Part shown: in pieces, positions 37,262-48,995 of the stretch
Position numbering within the stretch: position 1 is the first letter of the stretch
How the letters are laid out: the number at the start of each line of letters is the position of its first letter
NCBI RefSeq assembly: GCF_020283565.1
Contig: NC_060062.1
Location: 3,385,322 to 3,449,321 of the forward strand
Length of the DNA: 64,000 nucleotides
Reading direction: 5' to 3'
Source of the DNA: Trifolium pratense
Lineage: Eukaryota > Streptophyta > Magnoliopsida > Fabales > Fabaceae
Translations under genes and position numbers: made by a program
Notes under the pieces: generated by a model
Seen by the model: the letters and a program-made list of their open reading frames with translations, nothing else
The model's database searches: none
Told to the model about the DNA's origin: nothing

Positions 37262-40200
37262 ATGGCTTCTATGGCTACTACAGGTGTTGTCAAAGTACCA
37301 CGTTCTTCTTCTTCTTCTTCTTCTTCTTCTTCTTCAACAAATGTAAGAAACAAAACCATTCAACAAAGTCTCTCATTCTCATCTTCACAGTTCTCTGGCA
37401 ACAAGATTGTAACAGTTTCAGGTGGTGCAAGAAGAGTAAGGTGCACTCGCAAGCATGTGATTGTTACTCCTAAGGCAGTTTCTGATTCACAGAATTCACA
37501 GACTTGCCTTGATCCTGATGCTAGCAGAGTAAGTTTATCTCTTTTGCTTTGCTTTTTGGTTGTTTTTCTTCCATTTTTGAAGCTTAGTGCTAAATGAAAA
37601 GTAGTTCAAAATTGTTAATTTTCAATCACATTTTTGTTATCTTGATGTAATTTTGTTTGAACACGCCAAAATTGTTATCTTGATGTATTAAAAAATGGAT
37701 CTGTGTTGTAATTGAAATTTGAGGTCAATTAATTTAAATTTGCTTATATTTACTGTCAAAGGTTGTTTGAAATCATGGTCAAATGTTGTTGATGTGGTCT
37801 TAGTGCTTGTTCGATATCGAGTGAGTTTGACAAAATCAAGAGCGTTTAGATGAGATGGCTCGACGCGAGTCTCTTCTAGCTTAACCAAGATCCTGAGTTC
37901 AATCCTGGCTTGGGCATGCAGCAACGTTAAAACTCTTAGGGAAAGTTTGCCGCCCATTTGGGTCTCACAAGGCCCGAGGGATTAGTCTCTATAGTTGCGC
38001 AGAGGATACCTAGTTTACGCCCAAAAAAATCAGGATGAGTCACCGTGATTTTACAAAAGTTACACTTGTAATTTCAACAAAATCACCGTGCCATTGTGAT
38101 TTTGTCCAAACCAGTTAAAAGGTAGTTACAAGTTTGTTAGTAATATGAGTTGCAAGTTAGTTAAGTTTTGTTAATTTAGTTAGAGTTCTGAAGTGTATCC
38201 TAACTTTTTTCCTTCTAAAAATTTCAAAGAATCAATTTGTTTTTGTTTTTGTCTTTGTTGAAGTCTACCATACTTTTCAACAAGATTAGCCAGTAAAAGC
38301 CTTAATGTTACGACTTAGATGCCGGTTGTGGACCTTTTTCGATTAGAGTATAGATGAGGGAATTTTAATTTTAGATCATAGTAGAATGTTTTGATTTAGT
38401 GTTTTTGTTGCTTGGATCTGAATCCATAACTGAATTCGATGAGTTTTGAGTTGTGAATGAAATGTGATAATAATGTCTATTGTTCATTCAGAGTGTACTT
38501 GGAATTATACTTGGAGGCGGCGCTGGTACTCGTCTTTATCCACTCACCAAGAAGAGAGCAAAACCAGCCGTTCCTCTTGGAGCTAACTATAGACTCATTG
38601 ATATTCCTGTTAGCAACTGCTTAAATAGCAACATATCTAAGATCTATGTTCTTACTCAATTCAATTCTGCATCCCTCAACCGACATCTTTCTCGTGCTTA
38701 TGCAAGCAACCTTGGTGGCTACAAAAATGAAGGTTTTGTTGAGGTTCTTGCTGCTCAGCAAAGTCCTGAGAATCCTAATTGGTTCCAGGTAACACACTGC
38801 ATGCAATCCATTTACCAGGTGTTTGGCATTTGTCGATGGCCTTTATCACCCCTTGAAGTGATATTTGAAAAAAAAATTATGTGGTTGTTGTAGGGTACTG
38901 CAGATGCTGTGAGGCAATACTTATGGTTGTTTGAAGAACACAATGTTTTGGAGTACTTAATTCTAGCTGGTGACCATTTGTATCGAATGGATTATGAGAA
39001 ATTTATCCAAGCACACAGGGAAACTGATGCTGATATCACTGTGGCTGCATTGCCAATGGACGAAAAGCGTGCCACTGCTTTCGGTCTTATGAAGATCGAT
39101 GAAGAGGGGCGTATAATTGAGTTTGCAGAAAAGCCACAAGGAGACCAGTTGAAAGCTATGAAGGTGAGTCCGTATATTATGCCTAATATGTTACTTTTCA
39201 AGCAATTCTTACACAAACAATTGCTTAAAAAAGTTACTATATTCTCGATTATTAGGTTGATACTACCATTTTGGGTCTTGATGATGAAAGAGCAAAGGAA
39301 TTGCCTTTTATTGCTAGCATGGGTATATATGTTATCAGCAAAAATGTGATGTTAGACCTACTTCGCGAGAAGTTTCCTGGTGCAAATGACTTTGGAAGTG
39401 AAGTGATTCCTGGTGCTACTTCCATCGGAATGAGAGTATGTGTTCCTTTTGGTTGTTTAACTTTAAGAACACTTTTCGGTTATATTTACGTGATGCAGTT
39501 CCTAAGAATATTGTAATGCAGGGAGAATTTATGAGTTATTATTCATTGTGTTGAGAGTTTTCAATGTTTGAACTGTATAATTCATAGGTGCAAGCTTACT
39601 TATATGATGGTTACTGGGAAGACATTGGTACCATTGAGGCTTTCTATAATGCAAATCTCGGAATCACCAAAAAGCCGGTGCCTGACTTCAGGTAAATAAA
39701 TAAGCTATATTCTATATAAGCATTATATTGTCAATGTACTCAATGAGAGCATCTTGGTCATGATGTTTATGGATATTGATTGCAGTTTCTATGACCGTTC
39801 ATCTCCAATTTACACGCAACCACGATATTTACCTCCATCTAAGATGCTTGATGCTGATATCACTGATAGTGTTATCGGGGAAGGATGTGTGATTAAGGTA
39901 AACTTCTTCTGAATCTGTTCGGCAAATGTGAGATTTATACTTTTCTCACCAAAGATGTCAAATATGATTTAATGAATTTAATTGTAAGAAACTTAACTTG
40001 CATTTCTTTCTCTTTTTTTGGTTCCATAGAACTGCAAAATTTTCCATTCTGTGGTCGGGCTGCGGTCTTGCATATCAGAAGGTGCAATTATTGAAGACAC
40101 TTTGTTGATGGGGGCAGATTATTACGAGGTAAAATGCAATTTAAATTACTTAATCGTATTTAACAGCTACTGTTTGAATTAAGAAAGTTGTTGTAATGCT

Positions 40201-40621
40201 TAGATGTAGTTCAATACATTCATTTGCTTGTGAAAAAAGTTACAAGGATAGGATAATCCTAACTGCAAAATTGATTTTTCTGATTTCCAGACAGAATCTG
40301 ATAAAAGGTTTTTGGCTGCTAAAGGCAGTGTTCCAATTGGTATTGGCAGAAATTCCCATATCAAAAGAGCAATTGTTGACAAAAATGCTAGAATTGGAGA
40401 AAATGTGAAGGTTATTAATTATCCAACTATATACACTTGCATTCATGTAAAAATGTAACTAGATCATACCTTTTTGAAATCTAACTTATGGTTTCAATTC
40501 TCAGATAATTAACACTGACAATGTTCAAGAAGCTGCAAGGGAAACCGAAGGTTATTTCATTAAAAGCGGGATCGTTACAGTAATCAAGGATGCGTTAATT
40601 CCTAGTGGAACTGTCATATAG
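37262..40621 (+). CDS. APS1: Glucose-1-phosphate adenylyltransferase small subunit, plastidial (9 exons, 521 aa)
   Basis: Small (catalytic) subunit of ADP-glucose pyrophosphorylase: glucose-1-phosphate + ATP to ADP-glucose + PPi, the committed step of starch synthesis. Exons: 37262-37528, 38492-38788, 38894-39163, 39256-39435, 39588-39691, 39786-39897, 40030-40128, 40291-40410, 40505-40621. Frame is intact; 521 aa compares with about 520 recalled for Arabidopsis APS1. The Ser-rich N-terminus (11 Ser from a TCT repeat) is the plastid transit peptide, about residues 1-70. QTCLDPDAS has Cys82, the redox cysteine bridging small subunits in the potato enzyme. [19 protein letters not shown] is the nucleotide-binding loop and [12 protein letters not shown] carries the catalytic Asp. 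The end ([22 protein letters not shown]) is the small-subunit type. Intron 1 holds a SINE-like copy. Confidence 0.95.
37850..38027 (+). repeat. SINE-like repeat, copy c (AGPase intron 1)
   Basis: Contains GATGGCTCGACGCGAGTC, GAGTTCAATCCTGGCTTGGG and CATGCAG, and ends 'cgcccaaaaaaat'. Related to the copies at 4878 and 30922. The A-tail and box-like words suggest a pol-III-derived SINE. Confidence 0.5.
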
Positions 40622-41258
40622 AAGACTAATGCATGTTTGGTCTCGCGGTGATTTGGTAGAAATACAATGAGCCACTGTGATTTTGTAGAAACTACACTGT
40701 TATTTTGTCAAATCCAATGTAAGGGGTTTAATCTTTTGTTTCTTAATTGTGAGTCATACTTTGGAGTTCATCTTCAATGGCGAAAGGGTTTAAACAGTTC
40801 CGCTTCCACGTCTAAGATATGCTTTCATCTCTATGCTGCATGATATATTTATTTTGGCTAGTTGCTTGTAGATAAATAGCTGAAGAGAGACCCTCTTTTG
40901 AGTAATCAAATTGTATTTCTTACTGTAAAGTTCCTTAATCAATTGAATAAAAGTTGCTTTATTCTGCATTGTTAATATTTGTAATGCATGAGAGTCATCT
41001 AATGTAGCACTTGATTTAGTGAAGATTTCACACTTAGACAAGTAGGGTTCGAGACTCGAGAATAATTTTATGTTGCAACCTTAGATGAAAAGTAAAATAT
41101 TTCCGATCAAAATTGAAAACTTGATAAAAAATTAAGACGCCAAAGATGTTCATTTCCGATCAATAAATTATACAAGTTATACTCGCATCTACGCAGGTTA
41201 TGTGGTTCAAATTGGAGGAAAATATAATGATATTGTAATGTAAAACCTATTGACAAAA
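40622..41258. other. Intergenic sequence between convergent AGPase and UTP3-like genes
   Basis: 3' flanks of both genes; no other feature. The AGPase 3' region (40640-40710) contains several 'gtgatttt' words also present in the MITE at 42422-42561. Confidence 0.45.
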
Positions 41259-42332
41259 TCAGTTCTTGAATCTGACGCTTCGACTGATTTTATCATTAAT
41301 TCCAGTGGATTCCCCGCCATAAGGTCTGGTTGGGATTCTGATACTCTGAACCTGTCCCTTGCGATTCTTAACAGCTTTTTGATGCTTTAGCTGTACAATT
41401 GAGTTAACAAAGAGAACGATAAATAGTGAAACAAGAAATGCAACAGTTTAACATTTAAATTTGAGGAGTCTGTTAACTACAAAGAACAAGCGTAAGTACC
41501 TTGTAATTCTTTCTAGGATTCCTTTTCGCCTTGTTGCGACTTCGAGTTAGTCCTCTATTTTTCAACATCTACAGCACATTGGTGGCCAAGTTAAGACTTA
41601 ACAATTTCTAGAAACATATGAAACAATTAGAGTGGAAACATGAGAGATCAAGTAAGAACCTGAGAATTGATTTGGCGCTTTCCGTCCGCAGTCTCCTCTG
41701 GCCAAGAGACGCCAGCTGATTTCCTGCAAAATCAAAAGAATCTTTATTTTCATATTGTAAAAGATTGAAAAACTAAAATTCCTTGTAGATGAGAAAAAAT
41801 ATCCAATCCAAAAGGGCGCCAAAACTTCACCTGGAATAGGTCTCGGCCTTTGCAGCAAGTTTTGCAGCTCGCAACTTTTCCACTTGTTTGTAAAAATCAT
41901 TATCATCACTGTTGTTATCCTCAGTCGTAATTCCAGTACCAGCTAACACCCGACTCTCGTACTTCCTCCTTCGTTCACCAAAACCATCTCTTTGAGGCAA
42001 ATCATCATCGCCAGAAACCGCCTTAGCACAAAAAGGAATCAACCAGGTGTCTCAGAAAACAACATCCAAAGCATATCCTACTAAGTGAAGTCGGCTATAT
42101 AGATCAAAGGACGTTATAATAAATATTCTATCATATATCATATCCCTATTCAACTCATTAATCTCTAGAAAATAAAATATGTCTATAAAATCTCAATTTT
42201 AGTACCTTGAATTTCTTCTTATTAGCATTAATAAACTGTGAGACTTTACATGAGACAAGAACATTAGACAGTCTAGCTGGTCCCTTAACATCCACAACAT
42301 CATCATCAAAATCATCATAGGTTGCAAGTTGG
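41259..42332 (-). pseudogene. UTP3: 5'-truncated Sas10/UTP3-like gene (C-terminal part)
   Basis: Sas10/UTP3 is a nucleolar component of the small-subunit processome (Arabidopsis THALLO). Five in-frame exons are seen in transcript order: 42332-42206, 42021-41831, 41723-41660, 41568-41500, 41390-41259. They read QLATYDDFDDD at the start, then GERRRKYESRVLAGTG and KLAAKAETYSRKSAG. The conserved Sas10 C-terminal domain follows: MLKNRGLTRSRNKAKRNPRK, then LKHQKAVKNRKGQV, YGGESTGI and a final SRSVRFKN. This is about 193 residues; complete proteins are several hundred longer. Upstream I find no further exon: only a Tourist-like MITE and a SINE-like repeat before the transposon stack. The acceptor at 42333 implies a lost 5' part. 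Expression from a new upstream start is possible. Confidence 0.75.
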
Positions 42333-42421
42333 CTGTGAAATTTATAAATTATCAGCAAGTTCCCAAATAGTGGAAACAGATAAAAGGTATACAAGATTAA
42401 AGTTTGAATATAATCAAATTA

Positions 42422-42561
42422 GCCTACGTTTGGTATCACGGTGGATATGATAGAATCCCGGTGATCCACTGTGATTTTTCAAAAGCTACAGAGTTTAGCT
42501 TCTTCAAATCACGGTGGATCACCGTAATTCTGGCGTATCCACCGTGATACCAAACATAGGC
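42422..42561. mobile_element. Tourist-like MITE with TTA target duplication
   Basis: Ends GCCTACGTTTGGTATCACGG (left) and the complement of GCCTATGTTTGGTATCACGG (right), flanked by TTA at 42419-42421 and 42562-42564. A TTA duplication and TTTGGT-containing ends are typical of Tourist (PIF/Harbinger) MITEs. Length is 140 bp. Confidence 0.85.
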
Positions 42562-42837
42562 TTAGTCTATAACTTTGTAGGGCATGCTCAAATCAAATAG
42601 GTCTTTTTGAGATTATTAATATTTCAAAAAAGTATGTTGAATTGATCGCTTTAACCTTTTCTTATCAATTAGGTTCTATACTTTTTTTAACTACTTAATG
42701 TTAATTTTTTTGGTGTTAACCCTCTTATTCTCACGGGAAGGGGACCCTAATAATTGTTCCACCTAGGAATCGAACTCAAGTTCTTCCAAACAAATCATCA
42801 TAGTGGGAGTTCATTAACTACTTTAAGTTCAGTGACT

Positions 42838-42954
42838 TTTTTTTTTTGTCATTTAGCCTAGTCGCTAGAAAGATAAGTGAGATGATCGGGGTTCGAACTC
42901 CGGTCTCCTATATATATACTGCAATGTCCTGCCAATTGAGCTAAGCTCAGAGAC
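42838..42954. repeat. SINE-like repeat, second family, copy 1
   Basis: Shares order with 59372-59497: T-run, 'gtc(a)...tagccta', 'gctagaaa', 'gatgatcggggttcgaactcc', 'tatatatactgcaatgtcc', 'caattgagctaagctca'. The GGTTCGAACTCC word is a B-box. Orientation is uncertain. Confidence 0.5.
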
Positions 42955-43741
42955 AATTCAGTCACTTTTTGACTTAATGTTAATTTGATCGCTATATTTA
43001 ACAACTTACTATCTTCTTACATTTACAATTTAGTCACTAACATTACTATCGAATTCGGTATATGAGTAACACTAATACAAGTAAAATTTGACTGAGTCAG
43101 GATCACATTTTGAAATATTCATAATCTATGACATATTTGAGAGGTTCTACAAAGTCGGAGACGAATTTAGTAGTTTATTTGTGAAAAAGCTATACCTAGT
43201 AACTAGTCTGGGACGTTTTAGAGAATTACTTGCCATTGGAAGCTCTAACTTTTACAATGTCCAAACTCTGCCATGTTAAGGTGCAAAAGTCAAATTAGTA
43301 AAACTATTAAAGCAAATAATAATAAAAAAAATAAAAAATCAAAGATTAAACAAAAGTTAGAGATATATAAGCCAAGATTAAGAAGTGATCACCACTACCA
43401 ATGTTTCTTCTTGTGATTCAGCAGTGACGAATGAATATGGAATGCGGTGGTGGATTGTGAAATTCAGTAATAGATAGATAAATAAGTTTCAGGTTAATTC
43501 ACCGTAAAAAAAAATATTCAGGTTAATTATGGGCTTTGGCCCAAAACAAATATGAAAAAAAAAAAAACATGAGAATTTCTTTTAGCGCCCTCACTCTTTC
43601 TGTGCACCCTGCTTGTTTTTAATTTTACCTTTCTACTAGCGGAAGTTTTTTTTTTTTTGACACAAGCAAATTTAGTGCATTTCATTCATAATGATAAGTT
43701 CAATACAAGGTGGACAAAAATTATAAGGTGACTACTTCTCT

Positions 43742-45587
43742 ACCCTTACATAAATTGAGGGTAGTTGCCCTATGTTGATGTGGCACCAATGAAATTCATC
43801 CACGTGTATTTAAGTCAAACATAATTAATTTTTTACCATAAATTATTTTGACTTCTTTTATTTTCAATTAATTATATTTTATGTTACTAGTTTTCTTTAA
43901 TTATATTTTAGACTATGTGTAAATATAATTAGAATTAATTTGATCATTGAATGTTTGTTTCTAAACATTATATATTGATTCTAAAATATCAATGTTATTA
44001 GTAAAAAAAAAATCAATGTTGTAGGCTTGAAAAAATAAATATATATCAATGTTAGTTTAAATAAAAATAATAAGAGAACAAAAACAACAAAGAAAAAAAA
44101 AACTAATATCTCTAATTTAAATATACAATTCCGCTTATACATTTATTAAATGAAATCAAATAATGCTTCAAAAAAAATCAAATCAAATAATTTATACTAT
44201 TCCGGTGTAAATACTCCCTCCGTTTCAAATTACTTGTCGTTTAAGAAAAAAAAATTGTTAACTATCTAAGTCACTTATGTAAATTCCAAATATTTAGGAG
44301 TAGTCGAAACCGTAAAAGATTTATATATTTGGAAAATTAAAGTTTGTTTTTTTAAGTTTTCAAAAAAAAAAGCTTGTTTTTTAAAAAAATTGGTACATAA
44401 CATATTAAATTTATTGGAAAGATAAAATGCATGGAAAAAAACAAATTAAGCTTATTGGTGAATTAAAATAAGGTATAATAGGAAATTAAGTGCAAAAATA
44501 CACTTTCTTAATTTTATTTTTTTCTAAAACGACAAGTAATTTGAAACAGAGGGAGTATATAGTATTTATTTTTTCAATCTCTTTAAATCATTGCATAGAT
44601 TAATGTTGGTTGACATGATGTCGATCTTAGAAAAAAGAGGGGAAAAAAATTAGGTTAAGAAATTAGGTTTAGGTTTGCGACAATGGTCCGACCTTTCTTT
44701 TAGTTCAGATGAACTATTTATATTTTTACTTGTGATCAATAGTTAAACCCTAAACCCTAAACAAGTTCAAGAGTTAGTTCGTCTTCTTATAATAGTCGAA
44801 CCTTTTCATTTTGATCGGATAAATTTCAGGTAGACCGCACTTGTGATCGGGCGAGCTCCCGTGTGTATGTTTTCCGACAATGGTCCGACCTTTCTTTTAG
44901 TTCAGATGAACTATTTATATTTTTACTTCTAAACAAGTTCAAGAATTAGTTCGTCTTCCTAATTTTCTCCTAATTTCGTTTTGTCTTCTCTAAACTATTT
45001 TGTTTTCAATTTTTTCCCGATATGGACAACCAAAGAAAACAAAAACAAAATGACGATAAATAGGAATCACATTCTATGACATAACAGGAAAAAATAAGGA
45101 AAAAAAAAGGAAAAAATACGCTAAAAAACATAACATCTAAGAAATTGAAAATCACAACTTTTAGAATCTTGAAGAAATCCGGTAGATCGGTGGCGAAGGC
45201 TGCAGTAAAGATTGACATCGGATAACACAAAAGCGGAGGAGCCGTAGAATGCTAACATGACGGTAGTGGAGGCTGCGGCAGAGATTGAAAGCATTAAGAA
45301 GAAGAAGAAAGTTTTTTGACGATAAGAAGAAATTTTTTTTTTTTACGCGAAGAATAAAGTTGTTTGAGACGTAATACAATTTGAAGAAGAAGCAAACAAA
45401 TCAAAAGTAATTAGGTCCAAAATATAAATTCATAGAATATAATACATAAAATATAATTAATTGAAAATAAAAGTAGTCAAAATAATTTATGGTAAAAAAT
45501 TAATTATGTTTGACTTAAATAAATGTGGATGAATTTCATTGGTGCCACATCATCATAGGGCACCTACCCTCAATTTATGTGAGGGTT
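43742..45587. mobile_element. Long-TIR DNA transposon (Mutator-like by structure), nested in the LINE
   Basis: About 143 bp at the left end (43742-43884) is repeated inverted at the right end (about 45445-45587) at more than 90% identity by eye, starting with ACCCTTACATAAATTGAGGG. TIRs this long are typical of Mutator-like elements. No transposase is recognisable, so it is non-autonomous. Inside, a block starting 'cgacaatggtccgacctttc' occurs twice (about 44680 and 44875). I could not find a 9-bp target duplication, so the class is tentative. Confidence 0.7.
44214..44555. mobile_element. Stowaway-like MITE nested in the long-TIR element
   Basis: Ends CTCCCTCCGTTTCAAATTAC (left) and its near-complement at 44531-44555, both continuing with TTGTCGTTT. 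Flanked by TA at 44212-44213 and 44556-44557. Length is 342 bp. Confidence 0.87.
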
Positions 45588-46615
45588 AATTAGAAAAAAC
45601 CAAATTATAAACTTGAGGACTAGCTAAAATACGAGTCGCCTGAGCTAATTCATGAGCTACTCGATTGGCTTGTCGCCTAACGAAACTGACCTTACAGTTA
45701 TCAAACTCAGCTAATATTCTAAGACACAACTCAATTATGCTACCAAATTCAGTCTTGTTTACTGGTTTTGCTAGAATGGCTTTTGCTACTTGCATACAAT
45801 CTGTTTCAATGACAATTGGTGTACTTGTTCTATTTGTACTCTTCAACCAACGTAATACTTCTAGCAGACCCATGGCTTCAGCTTCTGCAATATTTGGGCA
45901 GCCTGCAGATCGCTTCGCGTAAGCTTGTACGAATTGGCCTTGTTCATTACGAATACATGCTCCAACACTGTAGATATTTTGCTCCATATAACACGCAGAG
46001 TCGATGTTACACTTGATCATCCCTCGAGATGGTTTTGTCCACTTATAATCCTCTGGTGCTATGTTTCTGCAGCTCATATTTTTCTGTTGTTGTACCTTCA
46101 ACCAATCTTGCAAATTCTCTTTTGCTCTTCTCTTAACCTCAAAGATTGTTGGACTTCTATCTTGCCAACATTTTTTATTTCTTCTCCACCAAATTGTCCA
46201 AAGCATCATAGCAATTTTTGACATGGTTACATGTTCAATCTTTTCAATCATCTCAAACATCATCGATACAAATCCTCTCGCGTCTGTCATGAAATGATTT
46301 ATCTGCTGCCATTCATCAGTTTCTAGCCACACTTCATAGGCTGTTTTACAACCGAAAAAGCAATGTCATTCATTCTCTGCATAACTATCACAATGAGGAC
46401 ATTTATTATTACATGGTATTCCTTTCTGCACTAAACGACCCCGAACCGGAAGGCAACCACGCAGTGCTTGCCACAAGAATAATTTGACTTTATTCGGTAC
46501 CTGCAATTGCCAAAGTTTCTTCCAATTACCTTCCACTTTAAGATGATTGTTGTCTACAATAGTTTCCATGAGTTGATAATATGCAGATCGAAAGTTATCA
46601 AAAGAGAAATTTTGA
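45586..46615 (-). pseudogene. LINE zinc-binding/RNase H ORF broken by one nonsense codon
   Basis: Reading from about 46615: an RSAYYQLM-type entry, then WKKLWQLQVPNKVKLFLWQA and CPHCDSYAENE (the reverse-transcriptase zinc-binding domain), then a TGA at 46368-46366. The same frame continues HCFFGCKTAYEVW and a full RNase H domain: CNIDSACY (Asp), AEAEAMGLLEVL (Glu), VIETDCMQVAKAI (Asp) and RRQANRVAHELA (His), ending LVFSN. Relatives have Trp where the TGA stands, so TGG to TGA fits. No frameshift is present between the parts. Remnant of a retroelement. Confidence 0.85.
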
Positions 46616-46645
46616 AAATAACCGTAGGCTACTTAACTAGTGGAA

Positions 46646-48995
46646 CGGTCAATGGTCAATTGTAAAGAACAAATTTTCAATATTCAGTTAAAAAAAATTT
46701 GTTCGTGTTTTGGACTTTCAGCCAAAGAATAAAATAAATAAAGAAACAACTTTATTTTTTATGAGATAAATTTAAGAAAACAACTCTTCTTACTAATTTT
46801 TGAGAAATCACAAATATTTTTAAAGAATATTTTTGGATGGCATATTCGGTTTAGAAATATAATTATAGTAGGTAAAAATCACTTTGTTTTTTCTTCATTT
46901 GGAGAGGTGTAGAAAGTTCCTTCCAATAAATAATAGTATAACGAAATATACCATGATAAAAAATAAAAAAATCAATGTTTTGGACTTTTGGACCATGTAT
47001 TGCTAATGGCGAAGAAAATTGCTATTATGATCTTCGGAGTTGCTTCTAGACCCCTCAAAAATCCCAAAATATCCTCAATTATTTGGATTGTAGGGTTCGA
47101 AATCGGATAGATTTGGATTGCAGGATCCAAAATACTACTTCAGACCCCCAAAAACACCATTGTGGAGTTGCTCACAAAATAATTATTTTTGTTTGGAAAA
47201 TAATCGAGTATGAGTTGTATCGTACCCATATCTATACATCATTATTTGTGAGTTGAATCAGATTGAGTTCAAGTTAGTAAAATATATTAATTAATGACGA
47301 ATTATGAGTAAAGTTTTGAATTAAAGCAATTTTTATTCAATAACATTGAACAAGTTTGACTCATCTCAATTCATTTTGAACCATATTCAGTATTATAAGG
47401 TTGAACACACACAGTACGAGAGAATGAAATTACTCCCTAGTAATAGTATGTATGTTGTCTACTATGTTGAGTATGTATCACAATAAATTTAACGACAATC
47501 GAAGTTTCAAATTGTATCTTCTGCAGCTGCAAAGTCATCGTAATACAAATAAGCTTTGTCCTTTTGAGTTGACCCATTTCTATATTTGACTTTTGGTTTC
47601 TTTCTCTTTATATGTGTAGCCATACATACTATACTACTGTGCCACATGAGATCTGATCTGAGTGTGTCTGTTCTGATTTTGAAGTTTCATAGCGTATGTA
47701 TATAGAGATTGTACTTGCTACGTACCTTACTATCTGCAACATCATCAATTGAAGTAATCTAAATAAATAATTTAAGTACACATGTTCTTTTTTTTTATAT
47801 ATGAACAACTTATTAATTTTAGGTCTATATATAAATATAGTTTTTAGAGAAATTTTTTTTTTTTTAAATAATATCCCGGAGACACTCGTTAGTATCTGTG
47901 AAATATTAAAGTTGTAACCGATGAAGCATAAGTGAAAGTGTGGATATTGGACAAAAGATGACAGCTCTACTTGCTAGTAGTAGTAGTAGTAGGAAGTACT
48001 GCCCTTCTCTCTAGAGTCCCTAGTCTCTGCTCCCTCATTCTGCATAAGCTTGCTAGCCCCTCCTCTAATAATTTCAAATCTTGGCTTCAATCCAAAGTCC
48101 TTTGCACATGGCTTGGCATGAGATTTGATACTTTAAGACCTGAATTCTGAATCATTTTCAAGAGAGAATTTAAGACGACCTGAACCTGAATCATGTTAAT
48201 ATGTTATGTTAGACTTAGACCCCTTTGAACAGAATTTAAGACCTGAATTTCTAGCTTTGCTCTATTTTTAGGCTTCTTTTGTCCATTAGTACTTACTACT
48301 TACTACTACTATTTTCTTCTTCTTAACCTTTGAGACCCTCTTCCACGTCTTCTTCCCACTGCTCTATATCAACTCAAAACGTCACACAAACGAACAATCT
48401 CATCATCATTTATGGAAACCAACCCTTGGAGAATATGCCATATCATTATCATATACTCTTCCTTCCTTATTGCCTCTAAGGCTGCAACACATATATATTA
48501 GGACCATGATTTGCTGCAAGAACACGCAGTAATCAATCTTATTCATTGATTTTATATCGGATGGTTTATACACATTTATCAAAATAATTTGGACAATTTA
48601 TTAAGATTAGACTATAGGTTTTTTTTAACACGACTTAACAAGTGTTCCGAAGACATTGTTTAGTATACCATTTTTATAAATGTCTAACTATAGGGTTCTT
48701 GGTGAGTTCTTTTTTCTTTCATTGTTTTCCTTTTTTTTCTTCTTCATGTATTTGGGTAATACTCCAAATCTCCAATCCATGCATTACTCTTGTTTAAAAA
48801 ATAAAGAAGTAAAATTACTTTTTGTATTTTTTCGATATAAATACTTTTATGTTCATTATAAATAAGAATTTGTTTAACTTTTTTTAAAAAAAGTTAAATT
48901 AACTCACTCAAATTGTCACTAGAAAGAATCGAACCTAAGACCTAAAAAAATTAGTTTAATTGAAAAAATATAATTGACATTTTTAGAAATCTTTG
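46646..48995. other. AT-rich intergenic sequence
   Basis: No gene supported. The region around 47560-48420 is less AT-biased with CT-rich patches, but shows no coherent coding frame. A small open frame at 48680-48865 is not credible. Confidence 0.5.

Larger units (their letters stand above)
43635..46645 (-). mobile_element. 5'-truncated LINE with poly-A tail, interrupted by nested elements
   Basis: On the minus strand the order is reverse-transcriptase zinc-binding domain, RNase H, stop, 3' UTR (continuing at about 43730-43659) and a poly-A tail seen as 13 T at 43646-43658. The outer flanks ACTAGCGGAA (43635-43644) and ACTAGTGGAA (46636-46645) match at 9 of 10 bases and are likely the target-site duplication. 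The reverse transcriptase itself is absent, so the copy is 5'-truncated, as is common for LINEs. A long-TIR element (43742-45587) sits between the stop codon and the 3' UTR. Confidence 0.65.

Noticed and set aside
44740..44765. Telomere-like 'aaaccctaaaccctaaac'
   Set aside because: Only two to three units, inside the long-TIR element; a telo-box-like word, not an interstitial telomere tract.
45006..45379. Minus-strand frames of 72-74 codons inside the long-TIR element, considered as a transposase piece
   Set aside because: They are Phe/Leu/Ser-rich translations of A/G-rich sequence without any transposase motif.
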